A DNA stretch of 64,000 bases from Gammaproteobacteria bacterium (GTDB lineage Bacteria > Pseudomonadota > Gammaproteobacteria > Arenicellales > CAJQKF01), in assembly GCA_030429665.1 (NCBI GenBank), contig JAUIEZ010000001.1, forward strand, positions 62,001-126,000. Reading direction: 5' to 3'. The notes under the pieces are model-generated. The model was not told where the DNA came from, did not search any database, and saw nothing but the letters and a program-made list of their open reading frames with translations. The position numbers and the translations under genes were made by a program. The first letter of the stretch is position 1. Each line of letters begins with the position of its first letter. This document shows, piece after piece, positions 27,988 through 37,031 of this stretch.

Positions 27988-28752
27988 TCAGTTCACCATC
28001 AGATTCAGGTTGAACACGGCGTCGGGAATCTGCCGAAGTGTCGGACTGCTGAATGTCAGCTCCGTGACATCCTTGTTGATCAATTCCCCCTGGATACGGA
28101 TGCGGGAAATGAAGGGTCTCGGCTCACCATTTCGCTCGACCCGGTTATGGTACTCCATCCGGGCCGACTTGAATAACTTGCCGGATACCGTGTAGTACTC
28201 GGCCCGGACACCGGTTTTCTCGTCCTTCGTTACCCAGTACCTGATTCGGTCGTAGGTCGTCTTGTTGTGCCGGGCGGTGAGATCGAACACGTAGCATGGC
28301 GTGCCGTCGATGACTTCCTCGCCGAGCACTTGCGCATCGTAGTCGCCCGCGTAGTTCGTCGTCGCCACGTCCCCGTAGGCGGCCGTGCCCATCAGCTTCT
28401 GTCGCTTGGAGATCGGCACCGGCTTGCTCAGGCCGGGGCGGTGAAACCACATGTTATCTTTCAACATCAACAACTTGTTCCCTTTCGAGCGGGCCGGCGA
28501 AAGGGTCGTGACGAGCACGTCGAATCCGCGCGACTGCACCTGCATATCCATCTCGCGCTCGTCGCCCGCGTCCTCCGTGACCATCGAAAGGCGCCACTCG
28601 ACGCCGCCGAGATTGCCCCGCGCCTGGTCCGCCTCGGTGAGGACCTCCTCCGGCGTCGGCGGTTCCGGCGCCGGCTCGTCCAGGGGCGGCAGCGTCGCCG
28701 GAATCAGCACCAGCGAGGTCCCGAGCACGACCGATGCGACGAGGCTAGACAT
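27988..28752 (-). CDS. LolA-like outer-membrane lipoprotein-sorting/carrier protein
   Basis: A 254-residue exported protein with an N-terminal hydrophobic segment (SSLVASVVLGTSLVLIPATL) and then the fold pattern of LolA-like outer-membrane lipoprotein-sorting proteins: EMDMQVQSRGFDVLVTTLSP, KGNKLLMLKDNMWFHRPGLS, KRQKLMGTAAYGDVATTNYA and RIRYWVTKDEKTGVRAEYYT. Family members form an open half-barrel that shields lipid chains in the periplasm. Its start overlaps the permease stop by eight bases. In this operon, with a synthase for a fatty product, the natural cargo is probably the polyketide lipid rather than lipoproteins, but that is inference. Confidence 0.85.
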   Translation of the reverse strand: MSSLVASVVLGTSLVLIPATLPPLDEPAPEPPTPEEVLTEADQARGNLGGVEWRLSMVTEDAGDEREMDMQVQSRGFDVLVTTLSPARSKGNKLLMLKDNMWFHRPGLSKPVPISKRQKLMGTAAYGDVATTNYAGDYDAQVLGEEVIDGTPCYVFDLTARHNKTTYDRIRYWVTKDEKTGVRAEYYTVSGKLFKSARMEYHNRVERNGEPRPFISRIRIQGELINKDVTELTFSSPTLRQIPDAVFNLNLMVN

Positions 28753-30007
28753 GGCCGAGCGCGTCCACGATGTTCGACCGCGCCACCCGGCGCGCGGGCA
28801 GAATGCCCGCCGCGAAGGACAACGCGACCAGGCAGACGAAGCTGAGAGCGAGATAAACGGGCACCACGTACACCTCCAACGGCAGCGATTTCGCCGTCTG
28901 CGGCGGCGTCCATACCGGGTCGACCAGAGCCATTACGCCCAGGCCCAGCGCCTGGATGACAACGCCGAGCAGGCAGCCGAAAGTGCCGAGCATCGCGCTC
29001 TCGAGACTGAACATCAGCACGATGCCACGCCGCCGCACCCCCATGGCCCGTAGCGTACCGATTTCCCGGGACCGCTCGAGCACCGCCATGCTCACCGTGT
29101 TGACCACGCTCATCGCCACGATGATGAACACGATAATGAAAATGAACAGGAAAATGATCTGGAACATCTTCTCGACCTTGATGTAGAACGGCGAGAGCTC
29201 GCGCCACAGATAGACGTCCGCCTCGATGCCGCTCGCGGCAAGCCTCCCGGCGAGATCGTCCCTGAAGGCGCGCTGGTCGACGCCGCGCTCGAGCAGCACG
29301 TTCATCTCGCTGACGCCGTCGGTGCCGTAGAGGGACTGCGCGAAACCGAGGGGCATCACGACGTACTTGTCCTCCAGGACTTCCACCGCGGCGTCACTGA
29401 ACTGGAACACTTCCGCGTCGAGCGCATTGATCTGCCCGTCGACCGTGGGCGCCATGAGTACGATCGGGCCGCCGACGTCTATGCCGAGCTTGCCGCCCAG
29501 GCCGCGCGCGATACCGACGCCGTACTCGGTGTCGTCGCGCAGCGGCTCGCCGTCGAAATAGGTCAACCGGCCCATCAACCCGGATGCAAACTGCTGGATC
29601 CGGTACATCTGCGAGGGAACCCGCGCGCGGCCGACGAATATCGTCGACACGTCCCCGTTGCTGGCGAGACCGGTGAGCTGAAGCATCGAGCCGATGGTGA
29701 CCACGCCCGGCAAGGCGGACGCGATCGACTCGATTTCGCGCTGCTGGGCCGCGGGGATCAGGTACTTTCCCGGATCCTGCTGGCCGTCGTTGCGAAACCC
29801 TTTCTTGAACACGGACACGTGGCCGTTGCCCTGGATGTAGATGAACGAATCGCGCAGGTTACTGAAAATGTAGCTGGTAAAGCCGCCGAATATATTGAAC
29901 GCGGCGAAGCCGATGCCCACCGCCGCGATCGTGTACAGGGAACGCCGGCGGTTTTTCAGGAGATTTCGAAAGGCGATTCTCGTCCATACGCCGACGGACG
30001 CGATCAT
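28745..30007 (-). CDS. FtsX/LolC-like ABC transporter permease
   Basis: A 420-residue permease with the four-helix LolC/MacB layout: one N-terminal helix (about residues 20-42, IAAVGIGFAAFNIFGGFTSY), a large periplasmic MacB_PCD domain (about 45-275), and three C-terminal helices with the FtsX region (VFIIVAMSVVNTVSMAVLER, SREIGTLRAMGVRRRGIVLM). Such permeases do mechanotransmission or extract lipids from the inner membrane instead of pumping through a channel. Only one permease is encoded, so a homodimer is expected, unlike LolC+LolE. The start overlaps the ATPase stop by four bases. No membrane-fusion protein is present, which argues against a MacAB-TolC arrangement and for a Lol-like route. 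Confidence 0.9.
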   Translation of the reverse strand: MIASVGVWTRIAFRNLLKNRRRSLYTIAAVGIGFAAFNIFGGFTSYIFSNLRDSFIYIQGNGHVSVFKKGFRNDGQQDPGKYLIPAAQQREIESIASALPGVVTIGSMLQLTGLASNGDVSTIFVGRARVPSQMYRIQQFASGLMGRLTYFDGEPLRDDTEYGVGIARGLGGKLGIDVGGPIVLMAPTVDGQINALDAEVFQFSDAAVEVLEDKYVVMPLGFAQSLYGTDGVSEMNVLLERGVDQRAFRDDLAGRLAASGIEADVYLWRELSPFYIKVEKMFQIIFLFIFIIVFIIVAMSVVNTVSMAVLERSREIGTLRAMGVRRRGIVLMFSLESAMLGTFGCLLGVVIQALGLGVMALVDPVWTPPQTAKSLPLEVYVVPVYLALSFVCLVALSFAAGILPARRVARSNIVDALGHV

Positions 30008-30687
30008 TGCACGTCGTCCTCGGCAATGGTTCCGTCATGCAGTTTCACGCGTCGACCGACATTGTCGAGCAGGCGCTGGTCGTGCGTCGAGAACACGAAC
30101 GTGGTGCCGTGATCCCTGTTGCGGCGCCGCATGATGTCGATAATGGCCTTGGCATTGACGGTATCGAGATTGGCTGTCGGTTCGTCGGCGATCACCAGCG
30201 ACGGATCGGTGTTCAGCGCCCGGGCGATCGCCACGCGTTGCTGCTGGCCGCCGGAGAGCTTGTCGGGCCGATGGTCCAGGTACGCGCCGATACCGAGGGT
30301 TTCGAGCAGTTCCACCGCCTCCCGGCGTACCCGCGCCGGAGAATCACCGCGAATCAGGCGGGGCAACATCACGTTTTCCAACGCGCCCAACACCGGGACC
30401 AGGTTGAAGCTCTGGAACACGAAGCCGATTTCGCGAATCCTCAGGTCGCTTCGATGATTGTCGTCAAGGTCGCCGACGACCTTGTCGCGAAACCGTACGA
30501 CGCCCTCGTCGCACTCGTCCACCAGGCCGAGCAGGTTGCAAAGCGTCGATTTGCCCGACCCCGACGGTCCCCACACCGCGATGAACTCGCCCGCGTCGAT
30601 CGTCAGGTCAACCCCTCGCAGGGCCTCTATGTACGTGTCGCCTAGCCGGTAGCGTTTCCGGACACCCGACAATTTCACCAAGGGCAT
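30004..30687 (-). CDS. LolD/MacB-type ABC transporter ATP-binding protein
   Basis: A 227-residue ATPase of the LolD/MacB class. Walker A GPSGSGKST is at about residues 40-48, the Q-loop follows in GFVFQSFNLVPVLGALENVM, the signature is LSGGQQQRVAIARAL, and Walker B with catalytic glutamate is LVIADEPTANLD. It energises the permease whose start overlaps its stop (30004-30007). It is the first gene of the seven-gene operon that ends with the acyltransferase, so export functions are transcribed before the biosynthetic genes. Confidence 0.93.
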   Translation of the reverse strand: MPLVKLSGVRKRYRLGDTYIEALRGVDLTIDAGEFIAVWGPSGSGKSTLCNLLGLVDECDEGVVRFRDKVVGDLDDNHRSDLRIREIGFVFQSFNLVPVLGALENVMLPRLIRGDSPARVRREAVELLETLGIGAYLDHRPDKLSGGQQQRVAIARALNTDPSLVIADEPTANLDTVNAKAIIDIMRRRNRDHGTTFVFSTHDQRLLDNVGRRVKLHDGTIAEDDVQ

Positions 30688-31146
30688 TACCGCCGCTCTC
30701 CGATCCGCGACATGCCCGGTATACTACCTGTTAGCCAGCTTGCTCGTACATCCCCGGCGCTCCGGGCCTCCCGCGATGACCCGCAATCTCGCCAACCGAC
30801 CACAACCGGACCGATACGCCAGACCGATGACAATCGGCGAACCGAGCCGACACCAATCGCCGCGAACCGCCATGCGACGGCCGCAAGGACAACGCGATGT
30901 CGAGCCGCGCGGCATTGCCAATGGTCATGACCCCGGTTCCGGTCCGGCCATACCGGCGCTCGACACGCACCCCTCCGACAGGCGAGACTGTCCCGTCGGC
31001 CGGATCGCCACGAAGGATTTTCCGCACATGCATCCTGTCGACATCACTCGAACCCGACCGATGCTTTAGCGGGAGATCGACCCTGGTGGCCAACGGGACA
31101 AGGAATCCGTCGAAGATTTCAACCGATCCAAGAGCTGTCCCGAACG
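30688..31146. other. divergent intergenic region, no gene seen
   Basis: About 460 bases between the export/polyketide operon and the polyphosphate phosphotransferase gene. It must hold both promoters. The open frames here are arginine/threonine-rich with no family resemblance. I found no confident -35/-10 pair, repeat or RNA structure. Confidence 0.5.
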
Positions 31147-32727
31147 ATGGTCAACGAAAAATTCCCGATGTTCGAAACCGCTGAACTGGGCCACGTCCTC
31201 GACAAGAAGCAGTATCGCAAACGCGCGAAGCACCTGCGCGTGCAGCTTCTCGAGGCCCAGGACGCATTCCGCCACGACGCCCGCCGGCAGATGATCCTGT
31301 TGTTTGCCGGCGTCGACGGCGCCGGCAAGGGCGAAACGGTCAACCTGCTCAACGGCTGGATGGATCCCCGATGGATGGTGACCCGTGCCTATGACGTGCC
31401 GAACGCCACCGAACTGGAAAAACCCCCTTTCAGCCGCTTCTGGCGCGACCTTCCGCCACGCGGCCGCATCGGCATGTTCCTGAGCGCCTGGTACTCCCAG
31501 GCGATCCTGGACCACGTCTACCGCCACATCGACGACGACGGCCTCGAGGTCGATCTCGAGCGCATCGAGCGCTTCGAACGCGCCCTGACGGACGACGGCG
31601 CGATCATTCTCAAATTCTGGATGCACCTGAGCAAGGCGGGCCAAGAAAGGCGACTCCGGAATCTCGCCGACGACCCGTTGAACGAGGCACGTGTCACCGA
31701 ATCGGACTGGGAAAACTGGCGCCACTACGATCGTTTCATCGCCGCCGCCGAACGGGCCATACCGCACACGAACACCGCCGATGCACCCTGGTTCATCATC
31801 GAAGGCGAGGATTCTCGCTACCGGGAGATCCGGGTGGCCGAACTGGTGCTCGCGGGACTTGAGCGCGGCATCGAGGAACGACGTCCACCCGCCGATCGGT
31901 CCGGCGCGACGGACGACCAATCGGGGTCACGCCAGAAAGGGAAGCGCGGCGGACATCCCCCGCCATCCGATCCGGGCGGGAACGCGCTCGACAGCGCGCC
32001 CGACGAAACGCGGATCACCGTGCTGTCGACGCTGGACATGAACCGGACCATCGACAAGACGGAATACACCGAACGTCTGCGCAACCTGCAGGCCGCGTTG
32101 CACGTGCAACATCACCGCGCGCGGAGCCGGGGTGTCGCCTCGGTGCTGGTGTTCGAGGGACCTGATGCCGCCGGCAAGGGCGGCGCCATCCGTCGCATCA
32201 ATGCGGCGCTCGACGCGCGAAACTACCAGGTGCACGGCGTCGCCAAGCCGACCGAGGAAGAACTCGCCCAGCACTACCTGTGGCGATTCTGGCGCAACGT
32301 CCCGCGCGACGGGCGTATCGCCATCTTCGATCGTTCCTGGTACGGCCGCGTGCTGGTGGAGCGCATCGAAGGATTTGCCACGCAGAGCGAATGGCGACGC
32401 GCATACGCGGAGATCAACGATTTCGAGCAGCAATTGACCGACCACGGTATCGTCGTCATGAAGTTCTGGATTCATATCACCCCCGACGAACAACTCGCCC
32501 GGTTCAAGGCGCGCAAGAGAACCACGTACAAGCGCTGGAAGCTCACCGACGAGGACTGGCGCAATCGCGATCGCTGGAGCGCCTACGAAGAAGCCGTTAA
32601 CGACATGGTCCAGTACACGAGCACCGCGAATGCGCGCTGGCACCTGGTCGAGGGCAACCAGAAGCAATTCGCGCGAATCAAGGTGCTGGAAACTTTTCTC
32701 GACCAGTTGCGCCAGGCGCTTGACTGA
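31147..32727 (+). CDS. pap: polyphosphate:AMP phosphotransferase (two-domain PPK2)
   Basis: A 526-residue protein made of two PPK2 domains, the length and layout of class II PPK2 enzymes (PAP). Walker A motifs are GVDGAGKG (residues 55-62) and GPDAAGKGG (338-346); each is followed by the lid region containing RPP-like RGRIGMFLSAWYSQ in the first domain and DGRIAIFDRSWYGRVLVERI in the second. In characterised PAPs the C-terminal domain is catalytic, transferring phosphate from polyphosphate to AMP to give ADP. A charged linker (about 243-290) joins the halves. It is followed by two phosphate transporters, so the group probably balances phosphate and polyphosphate. No PPK1 or PPX gene lies nearby. 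Confidence 0.93.
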   Translation: MVNEKFPMFETAELGHVLDKKQYRKRAKHLRVQLLEAQDAFRHDARRQMILLFAGVDGAGKGETVNLLNGWMDPRWMVTRAYDVPNATELEKPPFSRFWRDLPPRGRIGMFLSAWYSQAILDHVYRHIDDDGLEVDLERIERFERALTDDGAIILKFWMHLSKAGQERRLRNLADDPLNEARVTESDWENWRHYDRFIAAAERAIPHTNTADAPWFIIEGEDSRYREIRVAELVLAGLERGIEERRPPADRSGATDDQSGSRQKGKRGGHPPPSDPGGNALDSAPDETRITVLSTLDMNRTIDKTEYTERLRNLQAALHVQHHRARSRGVASVLVFEGPDAAGKGGAIRRINAALDARNYQVHGVAKPTEEELAQHYLWRFWRNVPRDGRIAIFDRSWYGRVLVERIEGFATQSEWRRAYAEINDFEQQLTDHGIVVMKFWIHITPDEQLARFKARKRTTYKRWKLTDEDWRNRDRWSAYEEAVNDMVQYTSTANARWHLVEGNQKQFARIKVLETFLDQLRQALD

Positions 32728-32935
32728 AGATTCGATGCTCGCGGCCGACCAGTGCGCATCAATACCCGTCGCGGCCGAATCACGCCGGCGCCGCGCGTCG
32801 GCCGCCTGTCAACCACGATTTGAACGTTTACTGACCCTGATCGCCGCGGCGCCCGCCTTGCCGCGCTAGACTAAAAAATATCGTGCCGTTTCACCGGCAT
32901 GTCGATACATCGTTGATAGTTCGCGAGAAAAGTCC

Positions 32936-34504
32936 ATGGACCTAGAGAACATCCAGTCGATCGAGAAGGCGACCCGATTCGGTCGTAACGAGTTGTTCCG
33001 TGTCGGGACGGCGCTTTTGTTCATCGCAGCGATCATGCTGTATACGCGTTCGCTCGGCGTTGATGCGCCAAATCTCGTGATGCTCTCCATCGCGGCAATG
33101 ATCGGCGGCTATATGGCGCTGAACATCGGCGCCAACGACGTTGCCAACAACGTTGGACCCGCGGTCGGTTCGCGGGCACTGACCATGAGCGGCGCCATCG
33201 TGATCGCCGCGGTGTTCGAGGCGAGTGGTGCACTTATCGCCGGCGGAGACGTGGTCGGCACGATCAAGAAGGGAATCATCGACCCGACCGTCATCGGCGA
33301 CACGGACACCTTCATCTGGCTCATGATGGCGGCCCTGCTGGCGGCCGCGATCTGGCTGAATGCGGCGACTGCCATGGGCGCGCCGGTGTCGACGACGCAT
33401 TCGATCGTCGGCGGCGTGCTCGGGGCAGGCATCGCCGCGGGAGGCGTCGACATCGCGAACTGGGACCGTTTTGCGCAGATTGCCGCGAGTTGGGTCATCT
33501 CGCCCGTCCTGGGCGGCATCATTGCGGCAGCATTCCTCTACCTCATCAAGCGCTCGATCACGTACCAGTCGCAGATGGTGGCCGCGGCCAGGCGGCAGGT
33601 GCCGATTCTCGTTGGCGCCATGGCTTGGGTATTCGCCACTTACCTGTCGCTGAAAGGGTTGCACAAAGTCATCGAACTGGGCTTTCTGATGTCGCTCGCA
33701 GCGGGATTCATCGTCGGAATCCTCGTGTATCTCCTGGTGCGCCTCGCCATCAATCACTACGCGCAGCAACTCGACAACTCCAAGGAAAGCATAGATCAAC
33801 TGTTTACCATTCCGCTGATATTCGCGGCCGCCCTGCTGAGCTTCGCGCACGGCGCGAACGACGTCGCCAACGCGGTAGGTCCACTGGCCGCCATCAATGA
33901 CTCGGTCGTCGCGGGTCAGTTTTCCACCACCGCGTCCGTCCCGTTATGGGTCATGATGGTCGGCGCCGTCGGCATCGCCCTCGGGCTCGCCCTCTACGGG
34001 CCCAAGCTCATCCGCACCGTCGGCTCGGAGATCACCGAGCTCGACAGGATGCGCGCGTATTGCATCGCCATGGCGGCGGCGATCACCGTAATCATTGCCA
34101 GCCAGCTCGGACTGCCGGTCAGTTCCACCCACATCGCCGTCGGCGGCGTGTTCGGCGTCGGCCTGCTACGGGAGTACCTGAAAGTCACCTACCGACGGAT
34201 TATCGACGAGATCGAGGATCACTACGAAGGCGAGGACCGAACGGTCGTCGAGTCGTTTCTCGAAACATTCAACGCGGCGTCCTTCCAGGAAAAGGGGGAC
34301 CTGCTTCGGGAACTCAAGGCCACGCGCGGGAAACGATTGATCTCCAAGCGGGAGAGGAAAAGCCTCAAGCGCGTATATCGCCAGGAACTGGTCAAGCGCT
34401 CGGCGGTGGTCAAGATCGTCGCCGCCTGGCTGATCACCGTTCCGGCGTCCGGGTTGTTGGCCGCCCTGCTGTACTTCACGATTCGAGGCATGCTCTTGCC
34501 CTGA
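32936..34504 (+). CDS. PiT-family inorganic phosphate transporter
   Basis: A 522-residue membrane protein with the two PHO4 signature repeats: GANDVANNVGPAVG near residue 64 and GANDVANAVGPLAA near residue 305, each followed by the STTHSIVGG / SSTHIAVGG motif of the second half of the repeat. PiT carriers are low-affinity H+- or Na+-coupled (metal-)phosphate symporters. A charged loop of about 70 residues (about 425-490, rich in E/K/R) before the last hydrophobic stretch may be cytoplasmic and regulatory. It is encoded 208 bases after pap, on the same strand, and 58 bases before a Na/Pi symporter. Confidence 0.95.
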   Translation: MDLENIQSIEKATRFGRNELFRVGTALLFIAAIMLYTRSLGVDAPNLVMLSIAAMIGGYMALNIGANDVANNVGPAVGSRALTMSGAIVIAAVFEASGALIAGGDVVGTIKKGIIDPTVIGDTDTFIWLMMAALLAAAIWLNAATAMGAPVSTTHSIVGGVLGAGIAAGGVDIANWDRFAQIAASWVISPVLGGIIAAAFLYLIKRSITYQSQMVAAARRQVPILVGAMAWVFATYLSLKGLHKVIELGFLMSLAAGFIVGILVYLLVRLAINHYAQQLDNSKESIDQLFTIPLIFAAALLSFAHGANDVANAVGPLAAINDSVVAGQFSTTASVPLWVMMVGAVGIALGLALYGPKLIRTVGSEITELDRMRAYCIAMAAAITVIIASQLGLPVSSTHIAVGGVFGVGLLREYLKVTYRRIIDEIEDHYEGEDRTVVESFLETFNAASFQEKGDLLRELKATRGKRLISKRERKSLKRVYRQELVKRSAVVKIVAAWLITVPASGLLAALLYFTIRGMLLP

Positions 34505-34562
34505 ATCTACGCATTAGCAACGAATCAGTCGTCCGAACGTCCATCGGTAACCACTCGCCGCC

Positions 34563-36371
34563 ATGCTACGACGCGCATTGCTACCCGTTACCATCGGGCT
34601 GTTGATCTACGGCTTCTGGGTGAGCCCGGATTTCAAACTGGTGTGCGCGGGCGTGGCGATTTTTCTCTACGGGATGCTCGCGCTCGAGGACGGCTTTCGC
34701 GTGTTCGCTGGCGGCATTCTCAACGACATCCTGCGTCGTTGCACCGACAAGCTGTGGAAAAGTTTCGCGTTCGGCGTCGTCTCGACGAGCCTCGTACAGT
34801 CGAGTTCACTGGTTTCCCTGCTGACGATTACCTTTCTTTCCTCGGGCCTGATATCGCTCGGCGGGGCCATCGGAATCGTGTTCGGCGCGAACCTCGGCAC
34901 GACGTCGGGCGCATGGCTGGTCGCCGGGCTGGGCCTGAAGGTTTCCCTGTCGGTCTACGCCATGCCCCTCCTGGTATTCGGCGTTTTGCTCGTCTTCCAG
35001 CGCAACAACGTCTCGAAGGGCTTCGGCTACATCCTCGTGGGTCTCGGCTTCCTGCTTCTTGGCATCGACTACATGAAGTCCGGCTTCGAAGCGTTTCGAT
35101 CGTCGATAGACCTGACCCGATTCAGCATGGAAGGACTTCCCGGATTGCTGGTCTACACGGGATTCGGCGTGGCCGCGACGGTGATCATGCAATCGAGTCA
35201 CGCCGTGCTCGTCTTGACCCTGGCCGGCCTCGCGGCGGGGCAGATCGAGTACGAGAATGCCATGGCGCTTGCCATCGGATCGAACATCGGGACCACCATC
35301 ACCGCCATCATCGGCAGCCTGGGGGCCAACCAGGACGGCAAGCGACTGGCTGCCGCGCACCTGGTTTTCAATTGCGCGACCGCGCTCGTCGCGATCGTAT
35401 TCATCGGCGAATTCACGGCCGCGGTGGGGTGGCTGTCCACGCTGGCGGGCTTCGAGGACGATACCCTTCGGCTCGCGCTGTTTCATACCTTGTTCAACCT
35501 CACCGGCATGCTGTTGATGCTGCCGCTGACCGGGAAATTGGAACGGGTCCTGAGCCAGCGTTTCCGCGCGCCATCACCCGCGGTCAAGCAGCCGAAGTAT
35601 CTCAACGAAGCGGTCAAGCAATATGCCGATGCTGCAGTCGATGCATTGCAAAACGAAACCACGAGACTGTACGACACCGCCGAACGAATCATCGCGCACG
35701 CGATGGGATTGCATCGCGACGACATCCATTCCGAACGTGACTTGAAGCGGGTCGTGAGCGTTTCGCGCAAGGCGATTCGCGAAGACATAAACGAAAAGTA
35801 TGCCTTGAACGTCAAGTCGCTGTACTCGGCCATCGTGGAGTTCATCAGCGACGTTTCCGCGAAGGCTGACGTGGACGGCCGACAAATCGAGCTGATTCAC
35901 CTGTATCGAACCGCGGGCGCGCGCATCGTCGAGTCGGTGAAGGCCATCAAGCACCTGCAAAAGAACCTGCTCGCGCAGATGATGTCGCCCAACGTCGTCG
36001 TCAGGGACCAATACGACGAGATCCGTTTCCACGTCGCACAGACCTTGCGGGCAATCCACACAATGAAGACCGCCGGCTCGGAAGATGTCATCGTCCCGTC
36101 ATATGACGAGGCCAGAGTCGCCCTGGCGAAAGGCGATCTTGTCGCAAACGGCACGATCGATCATCTGATTCGCGAACGAAGCATCACACCCGCGATCGCG
36201 ACCTCGCTCATGAACGATACCGCCTATGCCTTCCAGGCCTGCAACGGCCTGCTCGGCGCCGCCGAAATCCTGTTCATTCGCGGCCGAAAGAAACTTCGGC
36301 CCGCGGAAACGGCCCTGGAACTCGACGACCAAGAGATCGCCTCCCTGGCTGCCCGCGATCCGAACCCCTAG
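34563..36371 (+). CDS. Na+/phosphate symporter fused to a PhoU-like domain (NptA/YjbB type)
   Basis: A 602-residue protein. The membrane half has two inverted QSS repeats, QSSSLVSLLTITFLSSGL and QSSHAVLVLTLAGLAAGQ, that are diagnostic for type II Na/Pi cotransporters; the GSNIGTTITAIIGSLGANQD segment follows the second. The C-terminal soluble half (about residues 345-590) is helical, charged and PhoU-like. YjbB of E. coli, of the same architecture, exports phosphate when internal levels are high, so export is possible here. The gene is third in the phosphate group after pap and the PiT carrier and is followed 24 bases later by a small coiled-coil gene. Confidence 0.92.
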   Translation: MLRRALLPVTIGLLIYGFWVSPDFKLVCAGVAIFLYGMLALEDGFRVFAGGILNDILRRCTDKLWKSFAFGVVSTSLVQSSSLVSLLTITFLSSGLISLGGAIGIVFGANLGTTSGAWLVAGLGLKVSLSVYAMPLLVFGVLLVFQRNNVSKGFGYILVGLGFLLLGIDYMKSGFEAFRSSIDLTRFSMEGLPGLLVYTGFGVAATVIMQSSHAVLVLTLAGLAAGQIEYENAMALAIGSNIGTTITAIIGSLGANQDGKRLAAAHLVFNCATALVAIVFIGEFTAAVGWLSTLAGFEDDTLRLALFHTLFNLTGMLLMLPLTGKLERVLSQRFRAPSPAVKQPKYLNEAVKQYADAAVDALQNETTRLYDTAERIIAHAMGLHRDDIHSERDLKRVVSVSRKAIREDINEKYALNVKSLYSAIVEFISDVSAKADVDGRQIELIHLYRTAGARIVESVKAIKHLQKNLLAQMMSPNVVVRDQYDEIRFHVAQTLRAIHTMKTAGSEDVIVPSYDEARVALAKGDLVANGTIDHLIRERSITPAIATSLMNDTAYAFQACNGLLGAAEILFIRGRKKLRPAETALELDDQEIASLAARDPNP

Positions 36372-36395
36372 CCCGAATTAGACCGTTCCCCGACG

Positions 36396-36662
36396 ATGAA
36401 ACTCAAGAAGCTGCTTGGCAATCTGTCCGACCTGCTGGACGTGGACCGCCGCGAACAACTGAAGCGCTACGACGACATCAAAGCCGCACTGAAGAAGCTG
36501 AAGAAAAAGCGGAACGAACTGCGGCACGAGTTGAAGACGGCGGACGACGAAAAGCGCGGGAAAATCCTCAAGAAGCTGGAGATAGTCGCCGCCCAGCGGA
36601 GAAAGGGCGTCGACCTGCTCAAGGAGTTAAAGAGCGAGCGAAAGCGGGAACGACCGTCGTAG
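36396..36662 (+). CDS. small lysine-rich coiled-coil protein
   Basis: An 88-residue, highly charged helical protein (for example KAALKKLKKKRNELRHELK, about residues 29-47) with heptad-like leucines and an excess of lysine/arginine. No signal peptide, no membrane segment, no recognisable domain. It begins 24 bases after the Na/Pi symporter stop on the same strand, so it is very likely cotranscribed with the phosphate genes. Binding to polyphosphate or to the PhoU-like domain is conceivable given the basic charge, but there is no direct evidence. I do not recognise the family. Confidence 0.65.
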   Translation: MKLKKLLGNLSDLLDVDRREQLKRYDDIKAALKKLKKKRNELRHELKTADDEKRGKILKKLEIVAAQRRKGVDLLKELKSERKRERPS

Positions 36663-37031
36663 CGTTCCTGTCTTCGTCAACGATTCCTGAGCCGAGGCGA
36701 CCGAACGCCTGAGCGCCACGACCAGGTTCAACGGTGCGTGCCGATTGTCACTCGGACGACGCTCGTTGCCGAATTGGAACGCCGTTGGACGCCGGCGGGG
36801 ACCGTGTGGATGTCGAGCCACTCGATTCTCCGCCCGGTTTGTCGAACGCGGTGATCACGCCGCACAAAGCGTGACACGCCCGGCTGACGGAAACCGATCG
36901 CCTCGATTCGATTTCGCATCGGGGAATGAATGCTATCCTTGCCGAACCAAGGAACAGTCTCAACGCCATTCAACCCAATTGACTGGAAGCTCAGCGCGAG
37001 AAATCCGGTCACGCCGCAGACGATTGTTGAC
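36663..37031. other. intergenic region, no gene seen
   Basis: About 370 bases between the coiled-coil gene and the LysR gene on the same strand. Several frames are open but none has a recognisable product. The in-frame ATG at 36930 would add 34 residues to the LysR protein that do not belong to the family's N-terminus. Confidence 0.45.

Noticed and set aside
28745-30687. MacAB-TolC-type macrolide efflux pump
   Set aside because: ATPase and permease are separate proteins, there is no membrane-fusion (MacA) gene, and the next gene is a LolA-like carrier.
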